Shown one piece after another: positions 8,251-16,928 of a stretch of 64,000 nucleotides of DNA. Source of the stretch: Paenibacillus_E qinlingensis_A. Lineage in GTDB: Bacteria > Bacillota > Bacilli > Paenibacillales > NBRC-103111. Position numbers and translations under genes: made by a program. Each line of letters opens with the position of its first letter. Positions within the stretch are counted from its first letter, which is position 1. The notes under the pieces are model-generated. The model saw only the letters and a list, made by a program, of their open reading frames with translations, did no database searches and was not told where the DNA came from. The DNA is taken from assembly GCF_031455095.1 (NCBI RefSeq), contig NZ_JAVDSB010000023.1:1-64000 (forward strand), given 5' to 3'.

Positions 8251-8370
8251 ATTCTACCCCTCCCAAGATCAGTTTGCTGTCATTATATGCGAGAGATCTG
8301 GACAAGATTCTAACTATTAGCGTGAAAACAACCGCTAGACTGCTCCACTAACTGGGCGAGATTTCGGCTT

Positions 8371-9498
8371 TTAAAGTTGTTTGGAATATAGAACGGTCAA
8401 TTCTTCAGAAGGGCGAATACCTAGCTCCTGATGAAGCAGCCGAACATAATCCGTATACAGTACGGTCAATCCTTTTTTGTCCCCAGTCATCTCGCGTATC
8501 AACATCAAATGGTGGATGACCGACTCATCTAGCGGATTATTCTCGTTTAACTTAAGCAATAACTTAGAAGCGGAACCTGTATCTCCCGATGAAATAAGTA
8601 CGTTGACGAGGCGTTTGACGAATGACGTGTACATTTGACTATAACGTTCCGTTTCGTGAATAGCCCATACATATGCTTTATCGCCGAACAGATCACCCGT
8701 AAAAAGCCGCTCAACCCTTAAGGCCAGTTCCACTTGACTGGCATTGATCGATTGCAGTTCTTTCGCTTGCGATTCGAACTCGACATAATCAATAGTAGCG
8801 TCCTTCAACTCAAGTACATAGCCATCGTTCTCTGAACGTATGGTTTCGCGCAAACCAAGCGGTTCTAGTGACTTGCGCAGTTGGTACACGGTTGTATTCA
8901 AATAGCTCACCGCTCCTGACTGATCTATACCGCCAAAAATATCAGTAATCAATTTGGAACGTGTAATACGTCTACCTCGGTAAAGCAGGAGATAGGCAAA
9001 GAGTTCCGCACATTTTCGGGAGATCCACTTCACTCGGCCCATTTCATTGCTTACAAGAACATCTCCAAGCAGTGTAATAGCAAGCCTTCCTCTATACTCC
9101 GCAGGTGGTGTCTGGGTTGCTGGCCTATGGAAAGCCTGCCAGTTCTGAAGCGCACGATGTACGGTTCGCTGCAGCCTTTCTTGGGAAACTGGTTTGACCA
9201 GATAGTCGATCACCGAAAGGTCATAAGCTTCTAAGGCGAAATCCTTGTGAGAGGTGACGAATACAATTTGAACCGGAGATCCAGTGTTTCCTAATCTGGA
9301 AGCGAATTCCAGCCCATTCTCACCTTTCATGGAGATATCAACGAATGCAAGGCCAATATCTGTGTTCTCTTGTAAAAAGATATCAGCAGATTTCGTATCC
9401 TTGAAGGCACCAACAACATGAACCTCTGGCAGCTTATGCAACATTTTGCTCAAAATTAAATGCATTGTCGCGTCATCGTCTACCAAAATAACTTTCAA
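8371..9498 (-). CDS. response regulator with SARP-like output (REC, OmpR-type HTH, BTAD)
   Basis: This 375-residue regulator has a receiver domain at residues 1-120 (acidic pocket VDDD, phospho-acceptor Asp in AFVDIS near residue 54, conserved Lys in DYLVKPVS). An OmpR/PhoB winged-helix domain follows (about 130-230; KCAELFAYLLLYRGRRITRSKLI), then a bacterial transcriptional activator domain of TPR type (about 235-375; LFTGDLFGDKAY, ELGIRPSEEL). The receiver-SARP combination is typical of Paenibacillus, where it pairs with 7TM histidine kinases. Its start overlaps the upstream kinase stop by four bases (ATGA), so the two are co-translated. Confidence 0.88.
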   Translation of the reverse strand: MKVILVDDDATMHLILSKMLHKLPEVHVVGAFKDTKSADIFLQENTDIGLAFVDISMKGENGLEFASRLGNTGSPVQIVFVTSHKDFALEAYDLSVIDYLVKPVSQERLQRTVHRALQNWQAFHRPATQTPPAEYRGRLAITLLGDVLVSNEMGRVKWISRKCAELFAYLLLYRGRRITRSKLITDIFGGIDQSGAVSYLNTTVYQLRKSLEPLGLRETIRSENDGYVLELKDATIDYVEFESQAKELQSINASQVELALRVERLFTGDLFGDKAYVWAIHETERYSQMYTSFVKRLVNVLISSGDTGSASKLLLKLNENNPLDESVIHHLMLIREMTGDKKGLTVLYTDYVRLLHQELGIRPSEELTVLYSKQL

Positions 9499-11306
9499 GC
9501 TTTATCGCCTTCCTTCCAATAAGAGTCAATTACATCCTTCCCGTCTTTTGAACTGTGCAAAGTAAAGTAAAACGTCGTTCCTACTCCCGGCACGCTATCA
9601 AACGACAGAGTTCCTCCATGAATTGCAATAAATTCACGAGTCAACATAAGTCCAAATCTGGCATGCCCTGCAATTTGTTCAGTATCCGGCACTTTAGTAA
9701 ATGTATCGTCACGGCGCAGCATGTTCACCGTCTCTTCGTCCATTCCTTCTCCATTATCGCGTATAGTCACAACAATCCTATCCTTATCCTGATCAGCTCC
9801 TATTTCAATCCATCCACCAATTCCCGTAAACTTTATCGCATTCGATAGCAAGTTCCGCAGAATGAGATCTAGCATCTCTTTATCTGCGCAAACAGTCAAC
9901 TTCTCATCAATTTGCTCTCTCAGCACAATTTGCTTCATTTCTGCCTTCGACTCTGCTAGTAACAGGGCTTGACGAACGACTTGCTGCAAATTCCAGCCTA
10001 GCGGCCGAAACACGACATTGCCTTGCTGGTTGCGATACCAGTCTAGCAAATTCTCGACAAGATAAAATGTGTTCTGTACTTGTCCTTGGAGTACTCCGAA
10101 TAATTCGGCATGCTCATTGTTATCCGCAGCAAGTTCTTCACCAAGCAGTTCGGTTATACTGACTAAATGCGCGATCGGATCACGAACGTCGTGTGCCACA
10201 ATAGTAAACATCTTGTCCTTAAACGAATTTAATTCCAAAAGCTGCTTCGCACTCTCACGCAGCCTTGCCTCGTTTTCTTTCAACTCCGTGATATCATTAA
10301 ACAGGATCATTTTTCCAATGTGCGTGCCTGAATCAGAGATGAACGATACACTACATTGATAATATTTATTTTTATTGCCATCAGCTTCGGATCTATAGAA
10401 CGAGAACCGTTCGTTTCCCTGATGAGAGTCAAGAATGGGTTGAATCAATTCAGGATTCGCGGAGAGAACCTCCCCGACATAGGCAGGGTAATGTTTCGTC
10501 AATGTGAGTTCCGGTAAGACGCCTTCGGCTGCTTTGTTGTAACTGACAATTTGATCCTCGTAATCGAGCAGGATAACACCATCCCGGATGGTGTCGAACA
10601 CTTGAGTCAACGCAAGTGGTGTAAATCGGAGCAGATTGAATCGCAGAATTCCCCAGACATAGACGATCCCAGACACTGCGAACCCGAAAGGCGTCAAATC
10701 GACATCCATGCCAAACCACAAGGTTATATTGAACAAAAAGGGCACTGCAGCTCCCATGGTCAGCACAATAATTTGCTTGCGAACGACTTTTGAAGACCGC
10801 CAATACATCGGGATAAATAGAAAAAATCCACACAATATTACAAAGTAATTATATAGCGTGTGTGCTTGATACCAAGGTCCTTTAACTGTTTTATACAACG
10901 GAAATGAAGTAGACTCATTGAAGATATATTGCTCATAAAAAAGGTGATGCCACTCATTGGTCAAATGGGAAATAAAGACCGCTACAGGGATAATGAATAG
11001 TGCCAGCGCAAGGCGTTTTCTGTAAAGCGAAGCCGTTCCAGAGAATTGGATGACTTGGATGAGCCACAGCGTTGTGACGAATGGAATTCCCACATATTCG
11101 ATTTGAAGCGAAAATTTAACTTCATATAAATTGCGGCTTAATAACTCGAAAGCATAACCACTTGCGTACCAAGCAGCTCCAATCATAATCAGAATCATCG
11201 TTCTAGCGACTGGTAAATGCCGTTGCTGATAGGACAAAAACGCAACGTATAGCATGACTCCCGCTGCCAGAAAAAGCAGTAAGGACAACCATTGAATTAT
11301 GTTCAC
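9495..11306 (-). CDS. 7TM histidine kinase with PAS domain
   Basis: This sensor of about 603 residues has an N-terminal block of seven predicted membrane helices (within about 1-220) of the histidine-kinase N-terminal 7TM type. A PAS domain follows (FDTIRDGVILLDYEDQIVSYNKAAEGVL). The HisKA domain's phospho-histidine sits in IVAHDVRDPIAHLVS. The HATPase domain has NLLSNAIKFT, DNGEGMD and a variant G2 box. The GTG at 11306 is chosen because AGGAGAG lies eight bases upstream; earlier in-frame ATGs lack a site. It forms a two-component pair with the overlapping SARP-like regulator. The ligand is unknown. Confidence 0.87.
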   Translation of the reverse strand: MNIIQWLSLLLFLAAGVMLYVAFLSYQQRHLPVARTMILIMIGAAWYASGYAFELLSRNLYEVKFSLQIEYVGIPFVTTLWLIQVIQFSGTASLYRKRLALALFIIPVAVFISHLTNEWHHLFYEQYIFNESTSFPLYKTVKGPWYQAHTLYNYFVILCGFFLFIPMYWRSSKVVRKQIIVLTMGAAVPFLFNITLWFGMDVDLTPFGFAVSGIVYVWGILRFNLLRFTPLALTQVFDTIRDGVILLDYEDQIVSYNKAAEGVLPELTLTKHYPAYVGEVLSANPELIQPILDSHQGNERFSFYRSEADGNKNKYYQCSVSFISDSGTHIGKMILFNDITELKENEARLRESAKQLLELNSFKDKMFTIVAHDVRDPIAHLVSITELLGEELAADNNEHAELFGVLQGQVQNTFYLVENLLDWYRNQQGNVVFRPLGWNLQQVVRQALLLAESKAEMKQIVLREQIDEKLTVCADKEMLDLILRNLLSNAIKFTGIGGWIEIGADQDKDRIVVTIRDNGEGMDEETVNMLRRDDTFTKVPDTEQIAGHARFGLMLTREFIAIHGGTLSFDSVPGVGTTFYFTLHSSKDGKDVIDSYWKEGDKA

Positions 11307-11452
11307 TGAAGCGTCTCTCCTCATTATGTAAATGCCATGCGGGTCAGTCCTAAGTAACCCCCTTTTCAATATACATGCTTATTCATCGAGTATCTACCCT
11401 CCTTCCTTGTTATCCAAGTAAATAAGCAGCAACATTTCGTTAATTACTAAAA

Positions 11453-11476
11453 TAAAAAAGCCGCATCACATGCGAC
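11453..11476 (-). terminator. intrinsic terminator of the SLH protein gene
   Basis: On the minus strand GTCGCAT-GTG-ATGCGGC forms a hairpin followed by TTTTTTATT, about 60 bases past the SLH gene stop. Confidence 0.75.
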
Positions 11477-11534
11477 TTTTCCATTATTAATGAATGCGTA
11501 AATCAATAAGATTTGAACTGATTTCTCATTGCTT

Positions 11535-14500
11535 TTAATCAATAAAATGCACGAATTGCAGGAACCTTTTTAGTATAACTGCTGCTTGCGCCCTCGTAGC
11601 ATACTCCTTCGGGGCAAAACGTCCGTCATCCATACCATTCAATATTCCGTCTTCCAATGCTCGGACTACGGCCTCTTGCGCCCATGAAGAAATGGCTTCT
11701 CGATCCGTGAAAGCGTCTAGGCGTCTTCCCTCTTGCCCTTGCTCTTCACTACCAGTTCCATGACTGGTCAAGGTTAAGGCGCTGGCGATCATAACGGCCA
11801 TTTGTTCGCGGGTAATCCGGTCATTGGGAGCAAAAAGGCTGGTACCCATGCCGCTAACCAGGTTGCTAGCCACTGCCGTATTTACTGCAGAGGCATACCA
11901 AGCAGATGCAGGGACATCCGTAAAACGGGCACCGCCCCCGCTCTCTTTTACGGATAGAGCTAGCCCGCGAACGAGCATAGCTGAGAATTCCGCCCGTGAT
12001 ATAGTTCCCTCTGGCGCGAAACGATCGGCCGCCACGCCGTTCACCAGCAACTTGGACGCCAAATGTTCCACAGTCGCTTTCGCCCAGTGATTGTTCAAGT
12101 CGGTGAACGTTCGTGCTTTCACATCTACAACCGTGTACAAGCTGTTATGTGGCACGTTCAAAATCGCTTCGTTGGTGCCATCTGGACTGGTTCCCTGCTG
12201 CGCCGGAACAAAAACGACGGTACCATTTGCCGGAATATACTGAACGGCAACCAGGTTACGGTTCATGTTCTCTCCGCTTAACTTAATAGTCCGAATCGAG
12301 TACGTTCCGCCATAGTCATGCACCTCCAACGTTTGCCCGTTTGCTTCCGCTGTCACCTTGTAGTCAAAGACATCGGAGACAACAGCAAAACCTTGTGAGA
12401 CGCCAAGGCGATTAATCTCTTGTCGAACATTCTCTCCGACCTGCACCTGTATGATTCCTAAGGTCAATTCGGAGACTTCCGTGTCGAGACGCTCCGCCAA
12501 GCCGATCAGATTGATTGCGTTTAACCGCAACTGATAGCTGGAATTGTTCAGCCTCACCTCGATGATTGCATTCGGATAAACTTGAGCCATTTCTGCGATC
12601 CAGTCAGCCGGAAACTGTGTTTGTACCGCCTGCTCCCGATTGCCAATATTAATGCTGACAAAAGGTTCCTTCACATCTTTCAGAAGTTCCAGTACCCTCT
12701 CCCTCGTCCGTTCGGGGAGGATGACCTGCTCGACCACCATGCCGTCCGAAAGCGTGATCTTTGTGATGTCGGAAGGATCGACAATCGCAGTAATTCCTCC
12801 GTCCATATTTATCTTCACAGTCGTCCCCAATGTGATGGGTCTATCGCCATTATACGAAAAAGACGGGATTGAGATCCCAGTAACTGTGATGGTTTTCACT
12901 GTTTCATTTCCTGCTGCATCTACGGCATATACGGTATAGTCGCCGTTAGCACTAATCGCGAATTGAGATGACGCCAAAATATCGGTTCCTTTCGTTCCGC
13001 CAGAAAAATCAGCCTCGCTTAGGCTTCCAGACAGCCAACGGAGCTCCTTCAGCGCATTTCCCGCAGCTACGCCGTACACACTTGTGGTCACGCTTATCAT
13101 TTTACGTGAAGATCCGTCCGATGCAGCCGTCAGGGTAACATCGGGCGGTATTGCCACGATACGTATTCCACTCAGATCCGGCGCTGCGTAAGTCAGCGAA
13201 GCTGCGAGTCCGCTGGAGGTGCGAATGATGCTTGCACCGTTCGGGAGGTCCAATGAAGCGGCAACTTTAATTCCGTCAACATCCGCGAGCCCTGCTGGAA
13301 GTTGGTATTCGAAATTAAGTTTTCTCAATGCTTTACTGCGCTCTCCTGTATATGGGGCATATACCGTTTGAGTGACGGAATCATCTCCAATCAAGATTGG
13401 AACCGCAGGTGTTCCCATCACGGTTACTTCGTATCCGTAAAATACGGTAAAGTGAATCGTGTCGCTTGATCCATACAAATCATTGGCCGATGCGGTTAGC
13501 ACCACCCCTATCCAAGAGGCTTCAAATACCGCTATAGCGTCGTTCAAACTGACAATGGCTTCATTTAATCTAGTCTGAGATTGATTCTTCGCATCGTCGA
13601 CAATAGTCTGCGCTGTATCAATTGCGGTCTGAAGGGCTGCGCGGTCTACTGCCGAAGTCTGCCCTACATCCGTACCTTCTGGATGATCCGTCAATGCTTG
13701 CTGCGCCGCTGTGATTGCTGCCCCCAGCGCTGTCGAATTTCCCGCTTGTATGACTGCGGCATTAAATACTTGTACCGCTGCGTTTAACTGGTTTACAGCC
13801 GTATTCAATTGATCCTGCGTGTAATTACCCGCGTTATCGAAAATTTGCTGCGCCGCATTGGATGCTGTCTGCAGTGCGGTGCGTGTTCCTGCCGAAGTCT
13901 GCCCTACATCAGTACCTTCTGGATGATCCGTCAGCGCTTGCTGCGCCACAGTGATCGCCGCTCCCAGCGCCGACGAATTGCCAGCTTGTATGACTGCGGC
14001 ATTAAACACTTGTACCGCTGTGTTTAATTGGTTTACAGCCGTATCCAATTGATCCTGCGTGTAATTGCCCGCATTATCGAAAATTTGCTGCGCCGCATTG
14101 GATGTTGTCTGCAGTGCGGTGCGCGTTCCCGCTGACGCCTGTCCCACGTTTGTCCCTTGCGGATGATCTGTCAGCGCTTGCTGCGCTGTTGTTATCGCCG
14201 CTCCCAGCGCCGTCGGACTGCCAGCTGAAATAATTACATTTTCGAATGTATCTAACGCTGATTGTAAATTTGTAACAGCCACATCTAATTCGACTTGAAG
14301 ATACTGAGTAGCCTGATTAAAAATTTGCTGGGCTACAGTGATCGCGTTTTGCAAATCGCTACGGTTTACCTCCGACGCCTGTCCCACGTTCGTCCCTTGC
14401 GGGTGATCAATTAACGCCTGCTGCGCCGACGTAATCGCCACCCCCAACGCCGTGGGATTACCAGCTTGGATAATTTGTGAACGGAATGCCGCGTTGGAAG

Positions 14501-15416
14501 TGGTCAGAGGAATTGCGGCATTAGCCAGGTCGGAAGCGTTGCTGGCATTCCCGATTCCGTCGATAAAAACCATAGCTGCATCATAAGCTGCAGACAAGTC
14601 GTTATAAGTATTGGCCGGTACTTGTCCTACGCCGGTGCCTGCCAGATGACTTTTCAACAACGATTTGGCTTCAGCAACCGCTTGAAACAAAACAGTTCCG
14701 TCCACAAACGAATGTCCGTTACTCGATGCATAAGCATATACGGGTGAATTCGCAATTCCGAATATTTTCAGATTGACCGGATTTCCTGTAAACACGCCTG
14801 ACCCAAAAGTTGTTGCATCGCCTAACACAGTTATGCTTGTTAAGTTGTTATTATAAAATGAGCTACTGTCGACTTTCGTTACACCTGCTGGAATGACTAG
14901 TTTCGCAATGTGATTAGTGTCGAAAGCTCCACCGTTAATCGTCTTCAGATTTTCCGGCAATTTAATCGATGTCAACTTGTTCATATAAAAAGAATAATTG
15001 CCGATCATCGTCACACTGTCTGGAAAAACAACGCTTGTTAGCGGATTGTTTTCGAATGCGCTGGAGCCGATCGTCAACAAGCCGTCAGGAAGGTCTATGG
15101 AAGTGAGGCTAGTATAACGAAATCCATATGTTTGAATTACCTTTACGCTGCTCGGAATTATGACGCTCGTAATTTTAGGTTTCCCCGTACCGTTCGTATC
15201 AAATGCTGATCTTCCGATCTCGGTTACCGTCGTACCGGCATACGCTTCGGGAATAACCACGTTCAAATCCGTGCCCTTGTAGTCCGTAACTGTCGCGCCA
15301 TTGGAACCAACTGTAAAAGTAAAATCGGTCTCAACTGCATACACAGGTCGAATTTGCGAGAATGAAGTCCAAAACACAAATAAAACAATAATTAGGGATA
15401 AGACTAATTTTTTCAT
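11535..15416 (-). CDS. SLH-anchored surface protein with BspA-type LRRs and five FIVAR-like repeats
   Basis: This is a 1293-residue envelope protein. It has a signal peptide (1-27, ending PVYA), then BspA-like leucine-rich LRR_5 repeats (about 45-225; IGSSAFENNPLTSVVFPDSVTMI pattern). Five helical repeats of 80 residues follow (about 245-635; AITAAQQALTDHPEGTDVGQ), resembling FIVAR or coiled sugar-binding linkers. Then come Ig-like and stalk regions (about 640-1100) and three SLH domains (about 1105-1293; FTDLNNHWAKATVEHLA, FTDVPASAWYASAV, FTDREAISSWAQEAV). SLH domains bind pyruvylated secondary cell-wall polymer, so it sits on the outer surface, perhaps in adhesion. The start has AAAGGAG upstream. 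It stands alone with its own terminator. Confidence 0.9.
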   Translation of the reverse strand: MKKLVLSLIIVLFVFWTSFSQIRPVYAVETDFTFTVGSNGATVTDYKGTDLNVVIPEAYAGTTVTEIGRSAFDTNGTGKPKITSVIIPSSVKVIQTYGFRYTSLTSIDLPDGLLTIGSSAFENNPLTSVVFPDSVTMIGNYSFYMNKLTSIKLPENLKTINGGAFDTNHIAKLVIPAGVTKVDSSSFYNNNLTSITVLGDATTFGSGVFTGNPVNLKIFGIANSPVYAYASSNGHSFVDGTVLFQAVAEAKSLLKSHLAGTGVGQVPANTYNDLSAAYDAAMVFIDGIGNASNASDLANAAIPLTTSNAAFRSQIIQAGNPTALGVAITSAQQALIDHPQGTNVGQASEVNRSDLQNAITVAQQIFNQATQYLQVELDVAVTNLQSALDTFENVIISAGSPTALGAAITTAQQALTDHPQGTNVGQASAGTRTALQTTSNAAQQIFDNAGNYTQDQLDTAVNQLNTAVQVFNAAVIQAGNSSALGAAITVAQQALTDHPEGTDVGQTSAGTRTALQTASNAAQQIFDNAGNYTQDQLNTAVNQLNAAVQVFNAAVIQAGNSTALGAAITAAQQALTDHPEGTDVGQTSAVDRAALQTAIDTAQTIVDDAKNQSQTRLNEAIVSLNDAIAVFEASWIGVVLTASANDLYGSSDTIHFTVFYGYEVTVMGTPAVPILIGDDSVTQTVYAPYTGERSKALRKLNFEYQLPAGLADVDGIKVAASLDLPNGASIIRTSSGLAASLTYAAPDLSGIRIVAIPPDVTLTAASDGSSRKMISVTTSVYGVAAGNALKELRWLSGSLSEADFSGGTKGTDILASSQFAISANGDYTVYAVDAAGNETVKTITVTGISIPSFSYNGDRPITLGTTVKINMDGGITAIVDPSDITKITLSDGMVVEQVILPERTRERVLELLKDVKEPFVSINIGNREQAVQTQFPADWIAEMAQVYPNAIIEVRLNNSSYQLRLNAINLIGLAERLDTEVSELTLGIIQVQVGENVRQEINRLGVSQGFAVVSDVFDYKVTAEANGQTLEVHDYGGTYSIRTIKLSGENMNRNLVAVQYIPANGTVVFVPAQQGTSPDGTNEAILNVPHNSLYTVVDVKARTFTDLNNHWAKATVEHLASKLLVNGVAADRFAPEGTISRAEFSAMLVRGLALSVKESGGGARFTDVPASAWYASAVNTAVASNLVSGMGTSLFAPNDRITREQMAVMIASALTLTSHGTGSEEQGQEGRRLDAFTDREAISSWAQEAVVRALEDGILNGMDDGRFAPKEYATRAQAAVILKRFLQFVHFID
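13560..14700 (-). repeat. tandem 240-base repeats inside the SLH protein gene
   Basis: Units of 240 bases (80 codons) recur with the anchor GGATGATC(C/T)GTCA near 13,680, 13,920 and 14,160, a related copy near 14,400 and a diverged first copy near 14,640. The central copies are nearly identical over long stretches, which points to recent duplication or gene conversion. The repeat number could vary between strains. Confidence 0.85.
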
Positions 15417-15605
15417 GGTTTTCTCCTTTAATATGGATACGGAAACGTATCTGTGGTATCTGCAACTAGACGTTCACTATAAATCATAATAAAGAAGTCT
15501 AATGAAAGAATAATGAAAGAATCTTAAGTCGTGTAGTATCAAACCTTGTGGATTTTGGATAACGAGCGAGGGGGAATCGGAGTCTTGATGGCTGAAGTTG
15601 CAAAT

Positions 15606-15636
15606 TGAGAAAAGGCTGCCGATTTACTCGGCAGCC
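15606..15636 (-). terminator. strong hairpin with no obvious upstream gene
   Basis: GGCTGCCGA and TCGGCAGCC form a perfect nine-base-pair stem. On the minus strand it is followed by TTTTCTC, so it reads as a terminator for leftward transcription. No minus-strand gene lies between it and the plus-strand methyltransferase at 15770. It may be left over from a lost gene, end a small transcript, or block antisense readthrough. Confidence 0.45.
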
Positions 15637-15769
15637 TCGTCCTGGTTAGTCAATACTGCTCAATTAAACAGGTCCCTCCAGCTTTACAAGGATAATTAAG
15701 CATGTTACATTTATATTGCATTCATTGAAACTGTGTTTCACAGTATGAAATTAATGAAGGAGTGATGAA

Positions 15770-16540
15770 ATGGATATTAAGGAACAAGTGAAAGCGCAAT
15801 TCGGTGCCAACGCTTCTAATTATGTTGTTAGCACACGTCATTCATCCGGCCAGGATTTAAACACATTGATCGAATGGGCTCAATCGGAGAATGCTGTTCA
15901 AGCGCTCGATATTGCAACCGGAGGCGGACATTGTGCCTTGGCGCTGGCCTCCCACGTCAGTGAAGTGACCACATTGGATATTGCGACCGAGATGCTTCAA
16001 CAAGCGGAAACTTTTCTTGCCGGCAAGGGCTGTACAAATATGAAGTACGTTGTTGGGGATGCGGAAAATCTTCCCTTTGTCCAAGAACAATTCGATATCG
16101 TCGCCTGCCGAATCGCTGCTCATCACTTCCCTAACCCCAACCGGTTCGTAGAAGAAGCCTGGCGTGTATTAAAGCACGGCGGCAGCTTCATTTTAATGGA
16201 CAACGTCGCTCCAGAATCAGATCGGATTGACACTCTTTATAATCATATTGAACAACGACGAGACCCGAGCCACTTCCGCGCATGGAAGAAAACAGAATGG
16301 ATTCGTCGCATTGAGTTAAATGGATTTCAGGTTGAACAGCTGTTGCAGACAGGTAAGCCTTTCGAATTCACTGACTGGTGTGCTCGAATGAATGTCTCCG
16401 ACCAGATCCAGCAAGAGTTGGAGAATGATATTCTAAACTGGCCAGAAGCAGATCGACAGCAGCTCAAGGTCCACAGCGAGAATGGTAAATTGCTCAATTT
16501 CGAAGGCAGCTACATGATGATGAAGGCCCGTAAGTTTTAA
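15770..16540 (+). CDS. class I SAM-dependent methyltransferase (UbiE/YcgJ-like)
   Basis: This 256-residue methyltransferase has SAM-binding motif I in ALDIATGGGHCALALA (about residue 45-60), the acidic loop DIATEMLQQA, motif II-like GDAENLPF, and IAAHHFPNP followed by RVLKHGGSFILMDN. This is the Methyltransf_11 pattern of UbiE/YcgJ proteins. The acceptor substrate is unknown. Start ATG at 15770 is preceded by GAAGGAG. It stands alone, followed by a long perfect inverted repeat. Confidence 0.85.
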   Translation: MDIKEQVKAQFGANASNYVVSTRHSSGQDLNTLIEWAQSENAVQALDIATGGGHCALALASHVSEVTTLDIATEMLQQAETFLAGKGCTNMKYVVGDAENLPFVQEQFDIVACRIAAHHFPNPNRFVEEAWRVLKHGGSFILMDNVAPESDRIDTLYNHIEQRRDPSHFRAWKKTEWIRRIELNGFQVEQLLQTGKPFEFTDWCARMNVSDQIQQELENDILNWPEADRQQLKVHSENGKLLNFEGSYMMMKARKF

Positions 16541-16554
16541 CTTGGGATAAGCTT

Positions 16555-16596
16555 GATGCAAGTTCTTGTTCTGCAATTATGACAAGAACTTGCATC
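16555..16596 (+). terminator. perfect 15-base inverted repeat after the methyltransferase gene
   Basis: GATGCAAGTTCTTGT, a 12-base loop, and ACAAGAACTTGCATC form a very stable hairpin 15 bases after the methyltransferase stop. No T run follows, so it may stabilise the mRNA 3' end, act as a weak terminator, or be the footprint of a small mobile element. Confidence 0.45.
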
Positions 16597-16607
16597 CATA
16601 GGATAAA

Positions 16608-16807
16608 GACTCTGCACTACTTACCGCCATTACGGAATTATTTCAAAGTTATGGACATCAACTCAAACCTGAAATCGAGGTTGGAAGTTTGAATGCTAGG
16701 CTTCCTATCCCGTCGAATACCCTCTATACAAGTAATTAATATATTTCGCAATAGCCATAGACCAAATGAATGGAGTAATAGGCTATTTTGAACGTATTGG
16801 CATATAA
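16608..16807 (+). pseudogene. possible 3' remnant of an unidentified gene
   Basis: On the plus strand one frame reads ...ITELFQSYGHQLKPEIEVGS... up to a TAA near 16738. A shifted frame then reads AIAIDQMNGVIGYFERIGI and ends at TAA (16807). Both pieces look protein-like, and together they suggest the C-terminal part of a gene broken by a frameshift. No start codon or ribosome site is visible. I could not name the family. Confidence 0.25.
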
Positions 16808-16820
16808 AATAATATTGAAT

Positions 16821-16855
16821 ACAAAAATCGTACACCTAGGTTGAACGATTTTTGT
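16821..16855 (-). terminator. bidirectional terminator downstream of the SDR gene
   Basis: ACAAAAATCGT and ACGATTTTTGT form an 11-base-pair hairpin whose A and T runs face both ways. It lies about 75 bases past the SDR gene stop. Confidence 0.75.
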
Positions 16856-16928
16856 GTTTGGTTGTTATTCATATTGAGTACGAGGATATTAATAAATGGC
16901 AAATTTATTTGTTGTTCTGAATGATTTC

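Noticed and set aside
13560..14700. Regularly spaced repeats that might suggest a CRISPR array
   Set aside because: The period is 240 bases, in frame within a surface protein gene; there are no spacers and no cas genes.
16638..16835. Minus-strand 65-codon frame between the methyltransferase and SDR genes
   Set aside because: No ribosome site and it overlaps a terminator; the plus strand of the same stretch looks more protein-like.
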